This document shows, piece after piece, positions 12,973 to 22,800 of a stretch of DNA of 64,000 nucleotides. The translations under genes were made by a program, and so were the position numbers. The stretch comes from Leptodontidium sp. MPI-SDFR-AT-0119 (taxonomy: Eukaryota; Ascomycota; Leotiomycetes; Helotiales; Leptodontidiaceae): assembly GCA_020726505.1 (NCBI GenBank), contig JAHLEZ010000001.1:1984001-2048000 (forward strand), written 5' to 3'. The notes beneath the pieces were generated by a model. That model worked only from the letters and a program-made list of their open reading frames with translations, had not been told where the DNA came from and made no database searches. How positions within the stretch are numbered: the first letter of the stretch is position 1; every line of letters starts with the position of its first letter.

Positions 12973-14201
12973 CTAGAAGGTCCCTTTTCCAATCTCACTC
13001 TCCCACCCCCTGGCTCTCTCGAAGCCGTTCGAGTAACTCCTGAAATCGCTGATAGCTTGGTTGATTTCCGCCTCGGTATTCATCACAAAAGGACCGTATT
13101 GAACGACTTTCTGATCCAATGGTAACCCAGCAACGATGACTAAATTCCGAAAGCATCAGTAGGCGATTCCAATATTCATCCTACGTAGTCAGAAAGGGGT
13201 GAATAAACTTACCAAACCGTGCATTGCTCGCTGCCGACGCATCCACCTCCGCTTCAACCACATCTCCCTCTTGCTTGAAAATCACGTTATAGTACTGTTT
13301 CACTAGCTGCTTTCCTTCTCCAGTACCAAAATTCGCCTCCCCATCAAGCACATACGCAAACGCATTCCAGCCCGCTGGGACCTTTTGGGTAATCTTCCCA
13401 CCAGGTTTAATCTCCACATCCAGCAGCCAGACAGGCGTATAAGCCAACTCCTTCACACTCTCGACGCCATGACTCTCGCCAGAAATAATCTTGACATGCA
13501 CTTTCCCCTCATCGATGTCGATATTCGGGATCTCCTCAGCCTGGAGATCTCTATAGCGGGGCTCGCAAGTCTTGAGGTGCTGAGGGAGATCAACCCAGAG
13601 CTGTAGCCCAATATTAGGACTCCCGTCCGCGTTTGGTCGCGGGATCTCAGAGTGCATTATCCCCCGGCCGGCGGTCATGAATTGCAAACCACCGGTGCGG
13701 ATCGTGCCTTTGTTGCCGACGAAATCCTCGTGGTCGATTGAGCCGTTTATCACATAGCTGATTGTTTCTAGATCACGCAACACGTTTATGTTAATTTCAA
13801 TTTTCTTTTCTTCTCCGTAGTATAGTATACTCTTTGAGTTGAAGAGTCAAGACAGATTTAGGGAGAAGCCTACCTTGTCCACGATGAGGATGGTCGGGAA
13901 ATCCCGCTAGCGAAGTCGACGAGAAATGGTCGAGCATGAGGAAGGGAGAGAATCGTCGCATTTGCGCACCGCCGATGGACCGCCTGATACGTGCACCTGC
14001 TCCCTCGCTTTGCTCGATGGCGAGGAAGACTTTTTGGATTTTGCGCGGAGACGCCATAGTTCTATTTCGTGACAGGGATGCGAGGTATTGGTATCCTGAG
14101 TTCACTCCCTTGCGGGTTAAGGAGCTGCTGCTCAGGAAGTCGCTGTAAAGTGTTGCTAGGAAGGCAATTGAAATCGTGGAAATGAAGAGGATAAGGCGCA
14201 T
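12973..14201 (-). CDS. Pirin family protein (cupin)
   Basis: A bicupin with an iron site; family members act as nuclear transcription cofactors or quercetinases. Exons on the minus strand: 14201-13874, 13767-13213 and 13139-12973, giving 349 aa from the first ATG. The pirin signature DHPHRGQETISYV crosses the first intron and supplies the metal-binding His residues. MTAGRGIMHSE is also typical, and the C-terminal cupin ends with VVQYGPFVMNT. A second ATG at 14057 (MASPRKIQKVF) is where most pirins begin and would give 301 aa. The 48-residue extension from 14201 has a hydrophobic stretch (LILFISTISIAFLATL) and could be a signal anchor or targeting sequence. Which start is used cannot be decided from sequence. 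The gene is convergent with the multicopper oxidase fusion. Confidence 0.88.
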
Positions 14202-15458
14202 CGAATTCTGAGATTAGGGTAGTGAGATAATCGTTGTCCTGGTGGAAGTAGTTATATTTCATGTCGGTGATAATGCATGGCTTTTGGTTGCTATTCAACT
14301 ACTCTTTCTCGTAGCATTACTAAGCTGAGCAAGCACGGAGTTCAATAATTTTGAGTGGCTGACAGCTTGCTTGGAAACAGGTGTGGAGTGCGATACGGCT
14401 TATGATTGGATAGGCTTGCGGTAAGGCTGATGATTGGTTGAAACAGGCTGGACAAATTGAAAATACTTGTTCCATAACGTTAAGGTTGCTGACTCAAACG
14501 ACAAGTCAATTCGAGGTGGTAATCATCTCTGCTATGATTTGTTATGTGGCCAAGCTATGTAGGTAAGCTTGATACGGTACAAGCATAAACTCGATGGATT
14601 TTTTTTGTTTACATAGCATGCACTTGCCTCTGCGATGTTAACCGAGCGAAAAAGGGGGCTTGCCAAATAGGACATGGGAGACCATACTCTGATATTCGAG
14701 ACGCGATACCAGTGAGTTGAAATTCAAGGCAACTTTATCAGCTTGATTGACATTGCAATCTTCTCTCGGGCGTATTGATTTTCTAAGGGTCCTCTCCCAC
14801 ATGCATAAGCAATAATCACTGATCATGGCATGGCACAATGACTCTCCATTCCTCGTCGCTAGAGCCTCGAATTAAATTTTGTTGCCTCATGACGACTTCC
14901 GCATATAGCCAGGGATTTCAATGATTTCAGCAGGTATCGTGCAAGACTTTGACATCTATACATCTATCCGCATTCCTAAAAGGAACTTTACAAGTCCCTC
15001 AGAAGTCCCCAAATTTCGAAATTCGCTTTCGGTCTGAGGGCTTCTCGGGCTGAGAAATACTTGAAGAGAAGAGGAAATAGCTAGAGAATCAAAAACTTAG
15101 AAAGAGGTGGTGAAGGGCGGACTAACATTTGTAGCTACCGCCTTGGAAGAGGCTGAGTCTGCAGGGTGTTTAAATTGGGCTTGCTGGGTCCAACATCAAG
15201 AATCTGGCGACAAGCGACGACATGGATCGTTTACAAACCTCTGAGTAAGAACAGAGAGGGGCCTAGTCATGGTCGAATGCCCGTAACTGACTGGTGAATT
15301 TAGGTCAGGATGATGTGGAAACAAGGAATCTATCAATACCTCTACCGAATGTCGCCAAGCCAATAACGACATTGATACTGCCAATGCTTGCATACCTGAT
15401 ACTGCCTCGATTATAACAATTCTTAATGCCTCAATGTTACAAGCCTCACTCAGTACAT
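14202..15458. other. Intergenic stretch upstream of pirin and downstream of the SET gene
   Basis: No convincing gene. A minus-strand open frame at 15196-15507 overlaps the end of the SET gene and has helical composition (QALAVSMSLLAWRHSVEVL). It could be an unrecognised 3' exon of that gene, but no clean splice joins it in phase. Confidence 0.35.
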
Positions 15459-17077
15459 TCAGTCCCTCGTGTCCCAAGTTGCCCGGTCTTTGTACCCACC
15501 CAGACATGGCTCACATCCACACGTGAAACCGAACACATTCTCAACATTTGAAGTCATTTCAGACATCCCAAGACGCTTCATCCTATCCCCTTCATCGTAA
15601 TACAGGGTAATCTCATCGTTACGACAAATGTCCACCGTCGCGTACAAGTCAGCATGACAATACCCTGCAGAATCATACCAGAAACGTAGCTCAGCGTTCG
15701 AGAAGCAACAATGGTTGGCAGAGCTGATTTCCAGAAACAGAGAACGACAATGGCTTGGAGTGGCAGCTTCAACTGTCGTGAGTTTTGGTTCTATCAATTC
15801 TGGGTTGAGACAACCGTGCACGGGGATTTCCCGTGAGTAGCGTTGCCAGAGTCTCATTAACCAGTCACCGCCGTACCGGTATTCATGGTCAACGTGTTGT
15901 CGTTTCCAAGCGTTAGCTTCTGCTGGATATGACTTGCATATTTCCTTGAAATCGGCCAGGAGACGCTTGCGGACCTGAGTTCGTGTATCGTCGTCTGCCA
16001 GGTAGTTGGTATTCTCCTCGAGAGATGGGGAAGCATTTTCTGCAGTGTTCGTCATATTGGGACCACCGCCAGCACCACCATCTGGATTCAACTCAGAGAC
16101 TGTAACCGTTTCCTCTTCTTCGTCGTGATGATTATCTTGTCGGTTGGCCTGTGCAGAGAATGCCTGGGAAGCTTTCGCAATGAATCTTCGGGAATTGCTT
16201 TTGGGACCTCTGGATGGACGAGGCATTCTGCTGTCGATTTCGTTTTGGGTGGACATGATGCTCTTGGGACTACGCACAGTTTTTTGCGATGAAGGGGATG
16301 CAATTCCCGTTGCTTCATCTGCAATTGCTGTAACGTCATCCGTCCAGTTGATGACTTGGTTATGGAAATAAAGTGTAATCGATGGCTGCTCCGACATGAT
16401 CAATTGCCATTTCTTGATATTCACTTTTGCGAACATGCCACGACCTTTGCCGTTGACGCATTCCCGAATCTCGTAAAGCTGGTCTATTAAAACTGCATCA
16501 GCTCAATGTCACAAGCTGAGACTCGACAATGGGATGATTGTACCAGGGGAGATATAACCAGGGCCTTGCTTGGGATCTAAAAGCCATGTTAGCAGATATC
16601 CTGAACTGGGGTTGTGACAGTCATACCCGAATTTTCCTCCAACATGGCGCGACGCGACGGAGGTAGATCGTTGGCCTCGAGCTGTTTTCGAACAATCCCA
16701 GCCACTACGGTATACGGCAAACCGAGTTCTGAAGGTGGTATACCGTTAGGCTGGATATATGTGGGATGCGATTTTGTCTGGGGCTTTTGACACTTGGATA
16801 ATTGGTGGGCGAGCTCCTTCATGGTGAAGACTTGGCCTTCTTCGATGTCCAAAATATACCCTAATTTTGCCTTGCCCTTATCCTTATCCGGCCCAGAGGA
16901 ATTGGTGCCAAATTCAGCATTCTCGGTTCGATTATGGATGGATGGACCATCTTGTGCAACTGGATTCTCGCCGCGGGGTCCCAGGACACTTTCGGGCAAT
17001 GTCCGTGCTCTGTCTTGCAAAGAACGGCCTGCAACTCGAGCTGTTGACCGTCCATCGTCCGGACCAGGTTTAGACAT
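15459..17077 (-). CDS. Divergent SET-domain protein
   Basis: Putative lysine methyltransferase-like protein, 502 aa. Exons on the minus strand: 17077-16627, 16576-16544 and 16483-15459. The N-terminal 150 residues are polar and disordered. The SET fold begins near residue 163 with LYEIRECVNGKGRGMFA, the GxG cofactor motif. A long acidic low-complexity insert follows (about 200-320). The second half resumes with FLEISSANHCC, continues through DEITLYYDEGD, and closes with a post-SET-like CGCEPC near residue 487. The usual NHSCxPN is NHCCFSN here, so two conserved positions differ and activity is uncertain. The protein stops 13 residues after the post-SET cysteines, shorter than usual for this type, so a 3' exon may be missing from the model. 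The fold is clear; target and activity are unknown. Confidence 0.75.
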
Positions 17078-17307
17078 TTGAGTAGTATCGTATCTATATA
17101 TCTTGTGAGCGTTGCTGACTTGATTGATGAAAGGGATATGTGCATGATCAAGAGGAATGAAGGAATTCTGACGAGGAGTACTTATGTCTTTCCCTTCCCC
17201 GATGTGGAAGGAGCGACCAATACTCTCCGGAAATCTGTCGAGTCACGGACGAAAAGTGAAAGAGCAGCTTTCAAAACAATTCATATATACAGTACTGGTA
17301 TCGACAT

Positions 17308-17935
17308 CTATGCCTTTGCTGCCAAAACCTTCGCCTTCTTCTCCTCCGCATCCGCGTTCTGCTTCTCGTAATGTGCCACCAACGAATCCATACTTCTCGG
17401 TCCCTGTCCAGCCGATACGTTGAATGGAGATCCAGTATTGAAGATTCTACACCTCGTTAGAACTGTCTTGATGCGTTTCCAGAATACTCACTCTGGGAAT
17501 CTCAGCTCAACATGTTTTGTCCCTGGCGTACTCTGGAACAAGTTTCTATCGAACGCAGCTCTCTCCAGCGCAGCTGTATGCAAAGTGTTTCGTGCTTCCC
17601 ACCTCTCCTTGTACTCGTTGTAGTAGCTGCCGATGAAGTTCGAGAGTCCTTTTGGCTGTCCGGTTGCGGATGGTCTTGACGCGGCGTAGACTCCTAGGGA
17701 TAGAGGGACAATAGCGAGAACCACGAAGAATTGTGTCTGCGAATCCATTAGCATGGTGTCTTGTATCTCCAGGATGCATACTCACTCCGAGCGACTCTGC
17801 CTTTGGTCCTTCATGGTGGTGTCCGTGATCGCCGTGCTTCTCCGGGTGCGCAGTCGAGTAGGGGGATGATCTCCGACCAGCAGCTGCAGGAAGACGCCCA
17901 GCAGATTCAACTGCCTTTCTCCTGAGTGCAAACAT
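17308..17935 (-). CDS. NADH:ubiquinone oxidoreductase 17.8 kDa subunit (complex I accessory)
   Basis: Mitochondrial inner-membrane accessory subunit of complex I, similar to the Neurospora crassa 17.8 kDa subunit; 177 aa. Exons on the minus strand: 17935-17786, 17736-17492 and 17446-17308. The N-terminus MFALRRKAVESAGRLPAAAG is a basic mitochondrial presequence, followed by a His-rich stretch (HGDHGHHHEG). One membrane segment (FFVVLAIVPLSLGVYAAS) comes next. Conserved family sequence includes ERWEARNTLHTAALERAAFD and TKHVELRFPEIFNTGSP, the latter read across the last intron. An in-frame ATG 15 bp upstream (17950) is possible, but known homologs start at MFAL. It lies 188 bp from the divergent chromodomain gene. 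Confidence 0.9.
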
Positions 17936-18123
17936 GATGTTGTGGTTCAATTGGGCGCAAACACAGCTCTGGCTTGAAGCTGTGAGGTTGAAGTTGGCTC
18001 CTCAATTGAAGGTTGCATTAGTCAGCCGCGGGCGGTAAGCTGACCAAATGCAGTTTAGTCCAGGGGGCAATACCTCATGATGGAATTCTAGCTGGACGAA
18101 GAGCTGCCACTTGGCCTTTAAAA

Positions 18124-18552
18124 ATGGCTTCCACAAACCCACCACCTGCGTATTTTGAATACCTGGAGGATCAAAGTGACGATCACGATCTCGAAGAAGA
18201 CAACGAATCACTTGCCTCTTTAGAAACCGACGACGGTCAAGACCATCCTCCCGAGAAGGTTCTCGCGCAATTCACGTCCAAGACGGGCTTCATCTGGTAT
18301 CTGGTCAAGTGGCAGGATTGCCCCCTATTGAGATCTAGCTGGGAAGGCAAAGAACTATTTGACGATTGTCCCTGGGTTCTGGATTCCTGGCAGATTGAGC
18401 TGCAGAGTCAGGCCGAAGGCAAATCGAAAGCACTGGACATACACGCTTTCAACCAAGCTGTACTTGATGTGGAGATAGCAGAGAGGCAAAGGCGGACACT
18501 ACGAAGGTTGAAGCGGAAAGTCAATCGTGTCCTTTCTATTGTGACTGATTGA
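18124..18552 (+). CDS. Small chromodomain protein
   Basis: Single-exon 142 aa protein. An acidic N-terminus (DDHDLEEDNESLASLETDD) leads into a chromodomain at about residues 42-90 with EKVLAQFTSKTGFIWYLVKW as its first strands. The aromatic positions needed to grip methyl-lysine are only partly evident: W58, Y59, W63 and W73 are present. A basic helical tail (RQRRTLRRLKRKVNRVLS) ends the protein. Chromodomains bind methylated histone H3 or occur in retroelement integrases; there is no integrase sequence nearby, so a stand-alone reader is more likely. It lies on the same strand as SIL1, with only 69 bp between this stop and the SIL1 ATG. Confidence 0.75.
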   Translation: MASTNPPPAYFEYLEDQSDDHDLEEDNESLASLETDDGQDHPPEKVLAQFTSKTGFIWYLVKWQDCPLLRSSWEGKELFDDCPWVLDSWQIELQSQAEGKSKALDIHAFNQAVLDVEIAERQRRTLRRLKRKVNRVLSIVTD

Positions 18553-18621
18553 TACGTGTCTTCGGGGGAACATTTAAGGAAATTTGTCGACTTCTTCAAA
18601 CACCTACATACCACGTACAGA

Positions 18622-19890
18622 ATGGTTTATTTATCCACACACAAGGCTTTGGGCCTCGTATGCCTCAGCCTGCCAGTACTTGCACGAGCTGTCTCTTCAC
18701 AACCAGCTGCCTCCCCAGCAGCAGATGCAGACTTAATATGTTCGACTACGGATCCGACAGACTGTTATCCCAAGGTCTTCGAGCCAACGAAAGATTTCCA
18801 GGTCATAAAAGAGGGACAGAATATACCGCCGGGTCTCCATGTACGGATGAACATATGGTCAGGAGAGAAAGAGGCACGGTTGAACATACCGATGGAAGGC
18901 GGAGAAGGAGCAGTAGACGGCGTATTGGAAATACCAACCGACCAACTGCCTACCGACCAATCCATCATCGTAGTCCCCCAACCCGAAGACCCAGAGCCCA
19001 AACCCGTACTTCCAAAAGACGCCCCAGTCTACGAAGCCGCCGGCAAGATATCCCCTCCATCGCCCGAAGCAGGCGACGAAATCACCACCTTCCAAAAAGC
19101 CATGATCACAATCCAAATGGAAGCTCGAGCCTTCGACTCAGCACTCGACGATTTGAGAGATCTCTCTCATGACATCTACTACGGTCTCGAGATCGCAAAA
19201 GACGGACCTGTCCTCGAGAAACTCATCTGTCTCACGCTGGGGTACGGCACAGAGAAGATGCCTGCGCGTGAAAACGGGCGCGATCACAAGGCGGCCAATA
19301 TCCTCGCCTCGTCCATCCAGAACAACCCCACCGCCCTGAAAGAAGTCAGCGAATTCCGCAAGATGGTCATGTACCCCTCGTGCGGCATCGCGGAGCAGAT
19401 CAAGAGCGGGAAGGGCGGAGGAGCTGAGAAAGGCATCCCGAATTTCGTGTCGATGCTTCGCGCTCGGTTAGGCAGGGAGAAAGACGCTGGTGCCCTGAAG
19501 GCGAAGGTTGGAGCTATCAGCGGGCTTCTGAAAGACTCCCCTCTCAGGGATGAGTTCCTCGAGAAAGGAGGCATGGAACTCCTCCTCGCTATCTTTTTGA
19601 AGAAGGGAGAGCAGTTCGATGGCGTGAGGATGAAGGTGGCGGAATTACTCAATGACAATTTCCTTGATGAGGGGATGGGCGCCCAGTTGGGCGTGTGGCC
19701 TAAGATGCCAGTCAGCGAGGCGAAGGCATGTGAGAGTAAAGCGAGGATGTTGGAGGATGGGTGTTGGGAGACGCATGTTGAGGCGTTTATGGAGAGGAGC
19801 CCTGGGAAGGAGTGGGCGAGTGAGCTGGTGAGCAGTCTCAAGGAGCAGAGGGGGAGGTTTGGGGATTCGATTAAGGATAGGGAATTGTGA
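18622..19890 (+). CDS. SIL1: SIL1, nucleotide-exchange factor for the ER Hsp70 Kar2/BiP
   Basis: Intronless, 422 aa. Releases ADP from BiP/Kar2 in the ER lumen during protein import and folding. The start MVYLSTHKALGLVCLSLPVLARA is a clean signal peptide. The conserved DLICSTTDPTDCYPKVFEPTK segment (about residues 38-58) and VIKEGQNIPPGLHVRMN are hallmark SIL1 sequence. An armadillo-like helical domain fills the rest. The C-terminus is DREL, not a textbook KDEL/HDEL signal but similar in form; ER retention through it is inference. In-frame codons upstream of 18622 lack an ATG. The gene is tightly packed behind the chromodomain gene. Confidence 0.92.
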   Translation: MVYLSTHKALGLVCLSLPVLARAVSSQPAASPAADADLICSTTDPTDCYPKVFEPTKDFQVIKEGQNIPPGLHVRMNIWSGEKEARLNIPMEGGEGAVDGVLEIPTDQLPTDQSIIVVPQPEDPEPKPVLPKDAPVYEAAGKISPPSPEAGDEITTFQKAMITIQMEARAFDSALDDLRDLSHDIYYGLEIAKDGPVLEKLICLTLGYGTEKMPARENGRDHKAANILASSIQNNPTALKEVSEFRKMVMYPSCGIAEQIKSGKGGGAEKGIPNFVSMLRARLGREKDAGALKAKVGAISGLLKDSPLRDEFLEKGGMELLLAIFLKKGEQFDGVRMKVAELLNDNFLDEGMGAQLGVWPKMPVSEAKACESKARMLEDGCWETHVEAFMERSPGKEWASELVSSLKEQRGRFGDSIKDREL

Positions 19891-22800
19891 GGTAGATTTG
19901 AGAGAATAGACTAGATGAGAATATTTATTTTCATGATAACAATATTCGTTTTTCCCCTGCCGTCTATCACTGATCGAGATGAAGGACTGATTGTTCTGCT
20001 ACACCGAAAATTCCAGAAGAGAGGGCGACTCCGCACTCTTTTAATCGCCCATAGTTCCCTTGCCCTTCTTGCTAAACTAGGTACATTATGCCTCCACGCA
20101 TTCACGCATCACTTTATCGTCCTCCCTGGTGGGCTGGTACACAGTGTCTACAGCTCATGGCAGGATTCCTGTATTATGAAGCCCTTGAAGTTGAAGCCAA
20201 GTCCTAGATATTCCCATACCAGCTCTCGTTGTCGATACTACTAAAGCTTCTCTTTGGAGAGGACTGTGCTCAACTCCTCTCTCACCCATCGCCCTGCATC
20301 GCCTCCCCTCCAGCCGGACAGACATATACAGAGGCAAGAAATTAAACTACCCTCAATCACCACCGTTTCTTTGAATTTGTCTTTCTACTGTATGTTTCGC
20401 AAAGACCAGCCAGCCCAGCTGGTTAGGAAAGGGTAGTTCGGGAGATTGTATCCGTTCATACCGAACGTATGGTATGGTAGAAAGGGTAAGAATATGGACC
20501 CGGGGTGGCGGGGGGGAGGGGGGTAGGAAGGTGGTTACAGGATGTAGAGCCTTCTTCTAGATCTCAGATATCGTGATGGTATGAGTGAGTAAAGTAAGTC
20601 TTGCAGCGTCAAGGAGGTAAGAGTAGGGGATAGATATACTTGCTCAGGATCTAGTGCTTGAAAAGAAAAGAGATATATGTATGATGCGAATGTCGAGTGT
20701 TGAGTGTCTGCCGAAGGGGAGGTGAACGAAATAGAACAAACTTCCTTCTCCTTCTGATGGCGACGGAAAATGCAGATGGAAAATGGAATCCTCCTGCACC
20801 TCTTGTACATGTCAGCAAGAACCTTTAGGTTGAGGAGATAGATATGCATATATTATAAGGATAGATACAGATGAAGGACTCAAATACCTAAATATGAAAG
20901 GGTGGATTTTTAAGAGCCAGTGGGAAAAAAGGGAAAAGAAGAAAAAAGGACTCCCCAAACCCTACTATATAGGTAGTTAGGTAGTTAAATTTCCCGAGAG
21001 AAAACAGAAAAGACATGGTTTCAGTCTGGTATTTGGAAAATCCAAGAATCGAAGTAATTTTTGCTGAGTTCTAGCCAAGAGAACGACGGGGCTTCAGACG
21101 TTCTATGCTTTCTATACTACACTTCTTGAATTGATGTTTGTGTGCCACTTCATTCCCATGACGAGACCAGATCGGGGATTCGCCCTCAATACAGTACTCC
21201 TATATTATCAGCTCAACTAGATATCAAGCCAAAACAAGGAGACAGCCCAATCACAACAACGAATAGAGAGCGTGCTCATCTTATGAAACGTGTTTGGAGA
21301 AGCGAGCGAAGGCCAGAAGAGGAAAAAGTAAAAGAAAAAGAAAAAGTAAAAGAAAAAGAAAAAGCAAGAAACCTAATCCAATCCAATCCAATCCGTAATC
21401 CGTAATCCGAAGTCCCAAAAGAAAAGAAAAAATACCGCGAATAGCGGGGAGGAATGGGAAGGAACAGAGCCACCGTATCCGAATTTCCCGGACCGTGAAG
21501 TGATCAGAAAGCTTACTGTGTAAGGATATGTGTATAGCGAGGTATGCAGTAATGCCTTTTCCAGCTCCCTCTTTTTCTTCTCTCGGTTCTTGCAGCATGG
21601 TACGAGTACCGAGATGGAGAAGTTTGTAGTCCGTCGGGTACTCACTTCGCTTCACTTCCAACACATGAGGCGAAGGGAGGAGAGAGAAGAGGCTCGCAAT
21701 CCAAACCACAGACAGGCAGGGCCAGCCTTCTCGAGGGAGAGACGTCACATCACTCACTGCTCCTCACTCACCTCGTTAAGCAGGATAAGCTTTTCCATTC
21801 CCGTCCCCATTCTTCTCATTCCTATTCCAAGGTATCATCTCCCTCATCATCTCGCATCTCGCATCTCACCCACCTACACACAAGATCAAGACATGTCGTC
21901 TCAATAACCACTCAGCGCCAAGCACGCCTCAACGTGTCCCCCCATCCACATCCGGTTGCTCCCCTGCCTGGGCGTCGCCGCGTCAAACACCCAAGCCCTG
22001 CCATCCACTTCGCACCCCCTCGAAGCATTTTGTGGCGTTTGTGGGCTCCCCTGTCAGAGGGCGCCATGCCATGCAGACAAGACTATGCTATGCAAGGTCG
22101 ATCTCCTTTCTTCCTTTGCCGTTTAATCTACGGACATGGTTTGGTAGGGGCTTGATTTGATGTGACATGGGTCTAGGAGTCGGGAGGACCGAATTGTTGG
22201 AACGATGACGTTGGTGATGGTTGAGGCCGATGTTTCCGAATGTACTGGTACTGTACTGTACGTGGATGAGTTGCGGTTCGGTGTTTGAGGTGAAGATGGG
22301 AGTGATGTTGCATTGTTGAGGTGAAAGTGAGGTCTGTGAGAATGGACGTATAAACATCAAGAACGGCGCACGTGGGCTCGGCTGTGGATGTTGATGTACG
22401 TCCAGCCTCAGGCACTGAACCATAAAACACAGGTTCATTCCTAAGCCAGGACGAATAATATGATTTCATCGTTGATGGAAAGACCCGTTTGGGTAATCGT
22501 TCGAGAATTTCTAGATGCCAATTGGATTGGATTGAAATAGTCGGTCTGGTATAGTGTTAGCTTAACATAGCTCATCCATAAATCGAAGGGTTTGGTTAGA
22601 TACAGCGAGTGAGTGAAGTCCGGACATTGTTTGGTGTTGGATTAATAAAAGGCAGAAAACACTTGCTACCGTACAATTGCCGAAAGCAAGCTCCGACGAA
22701 CAGCATTGAACTCCCTTCCCCTGTCGCTGAACACACGATATCGTGCCATAGAAATTAGAAATCCCCCATCCTTAACCCACCTGTACGGTACTTTTCGTAC

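Noticed and set aside
21281..21757. 158-aa minus-strand frame over the AAAAG/AATCC repeats
   Set aside because: Product is a Phe/Leu/Ser repeat caused by the simple-sequence array.
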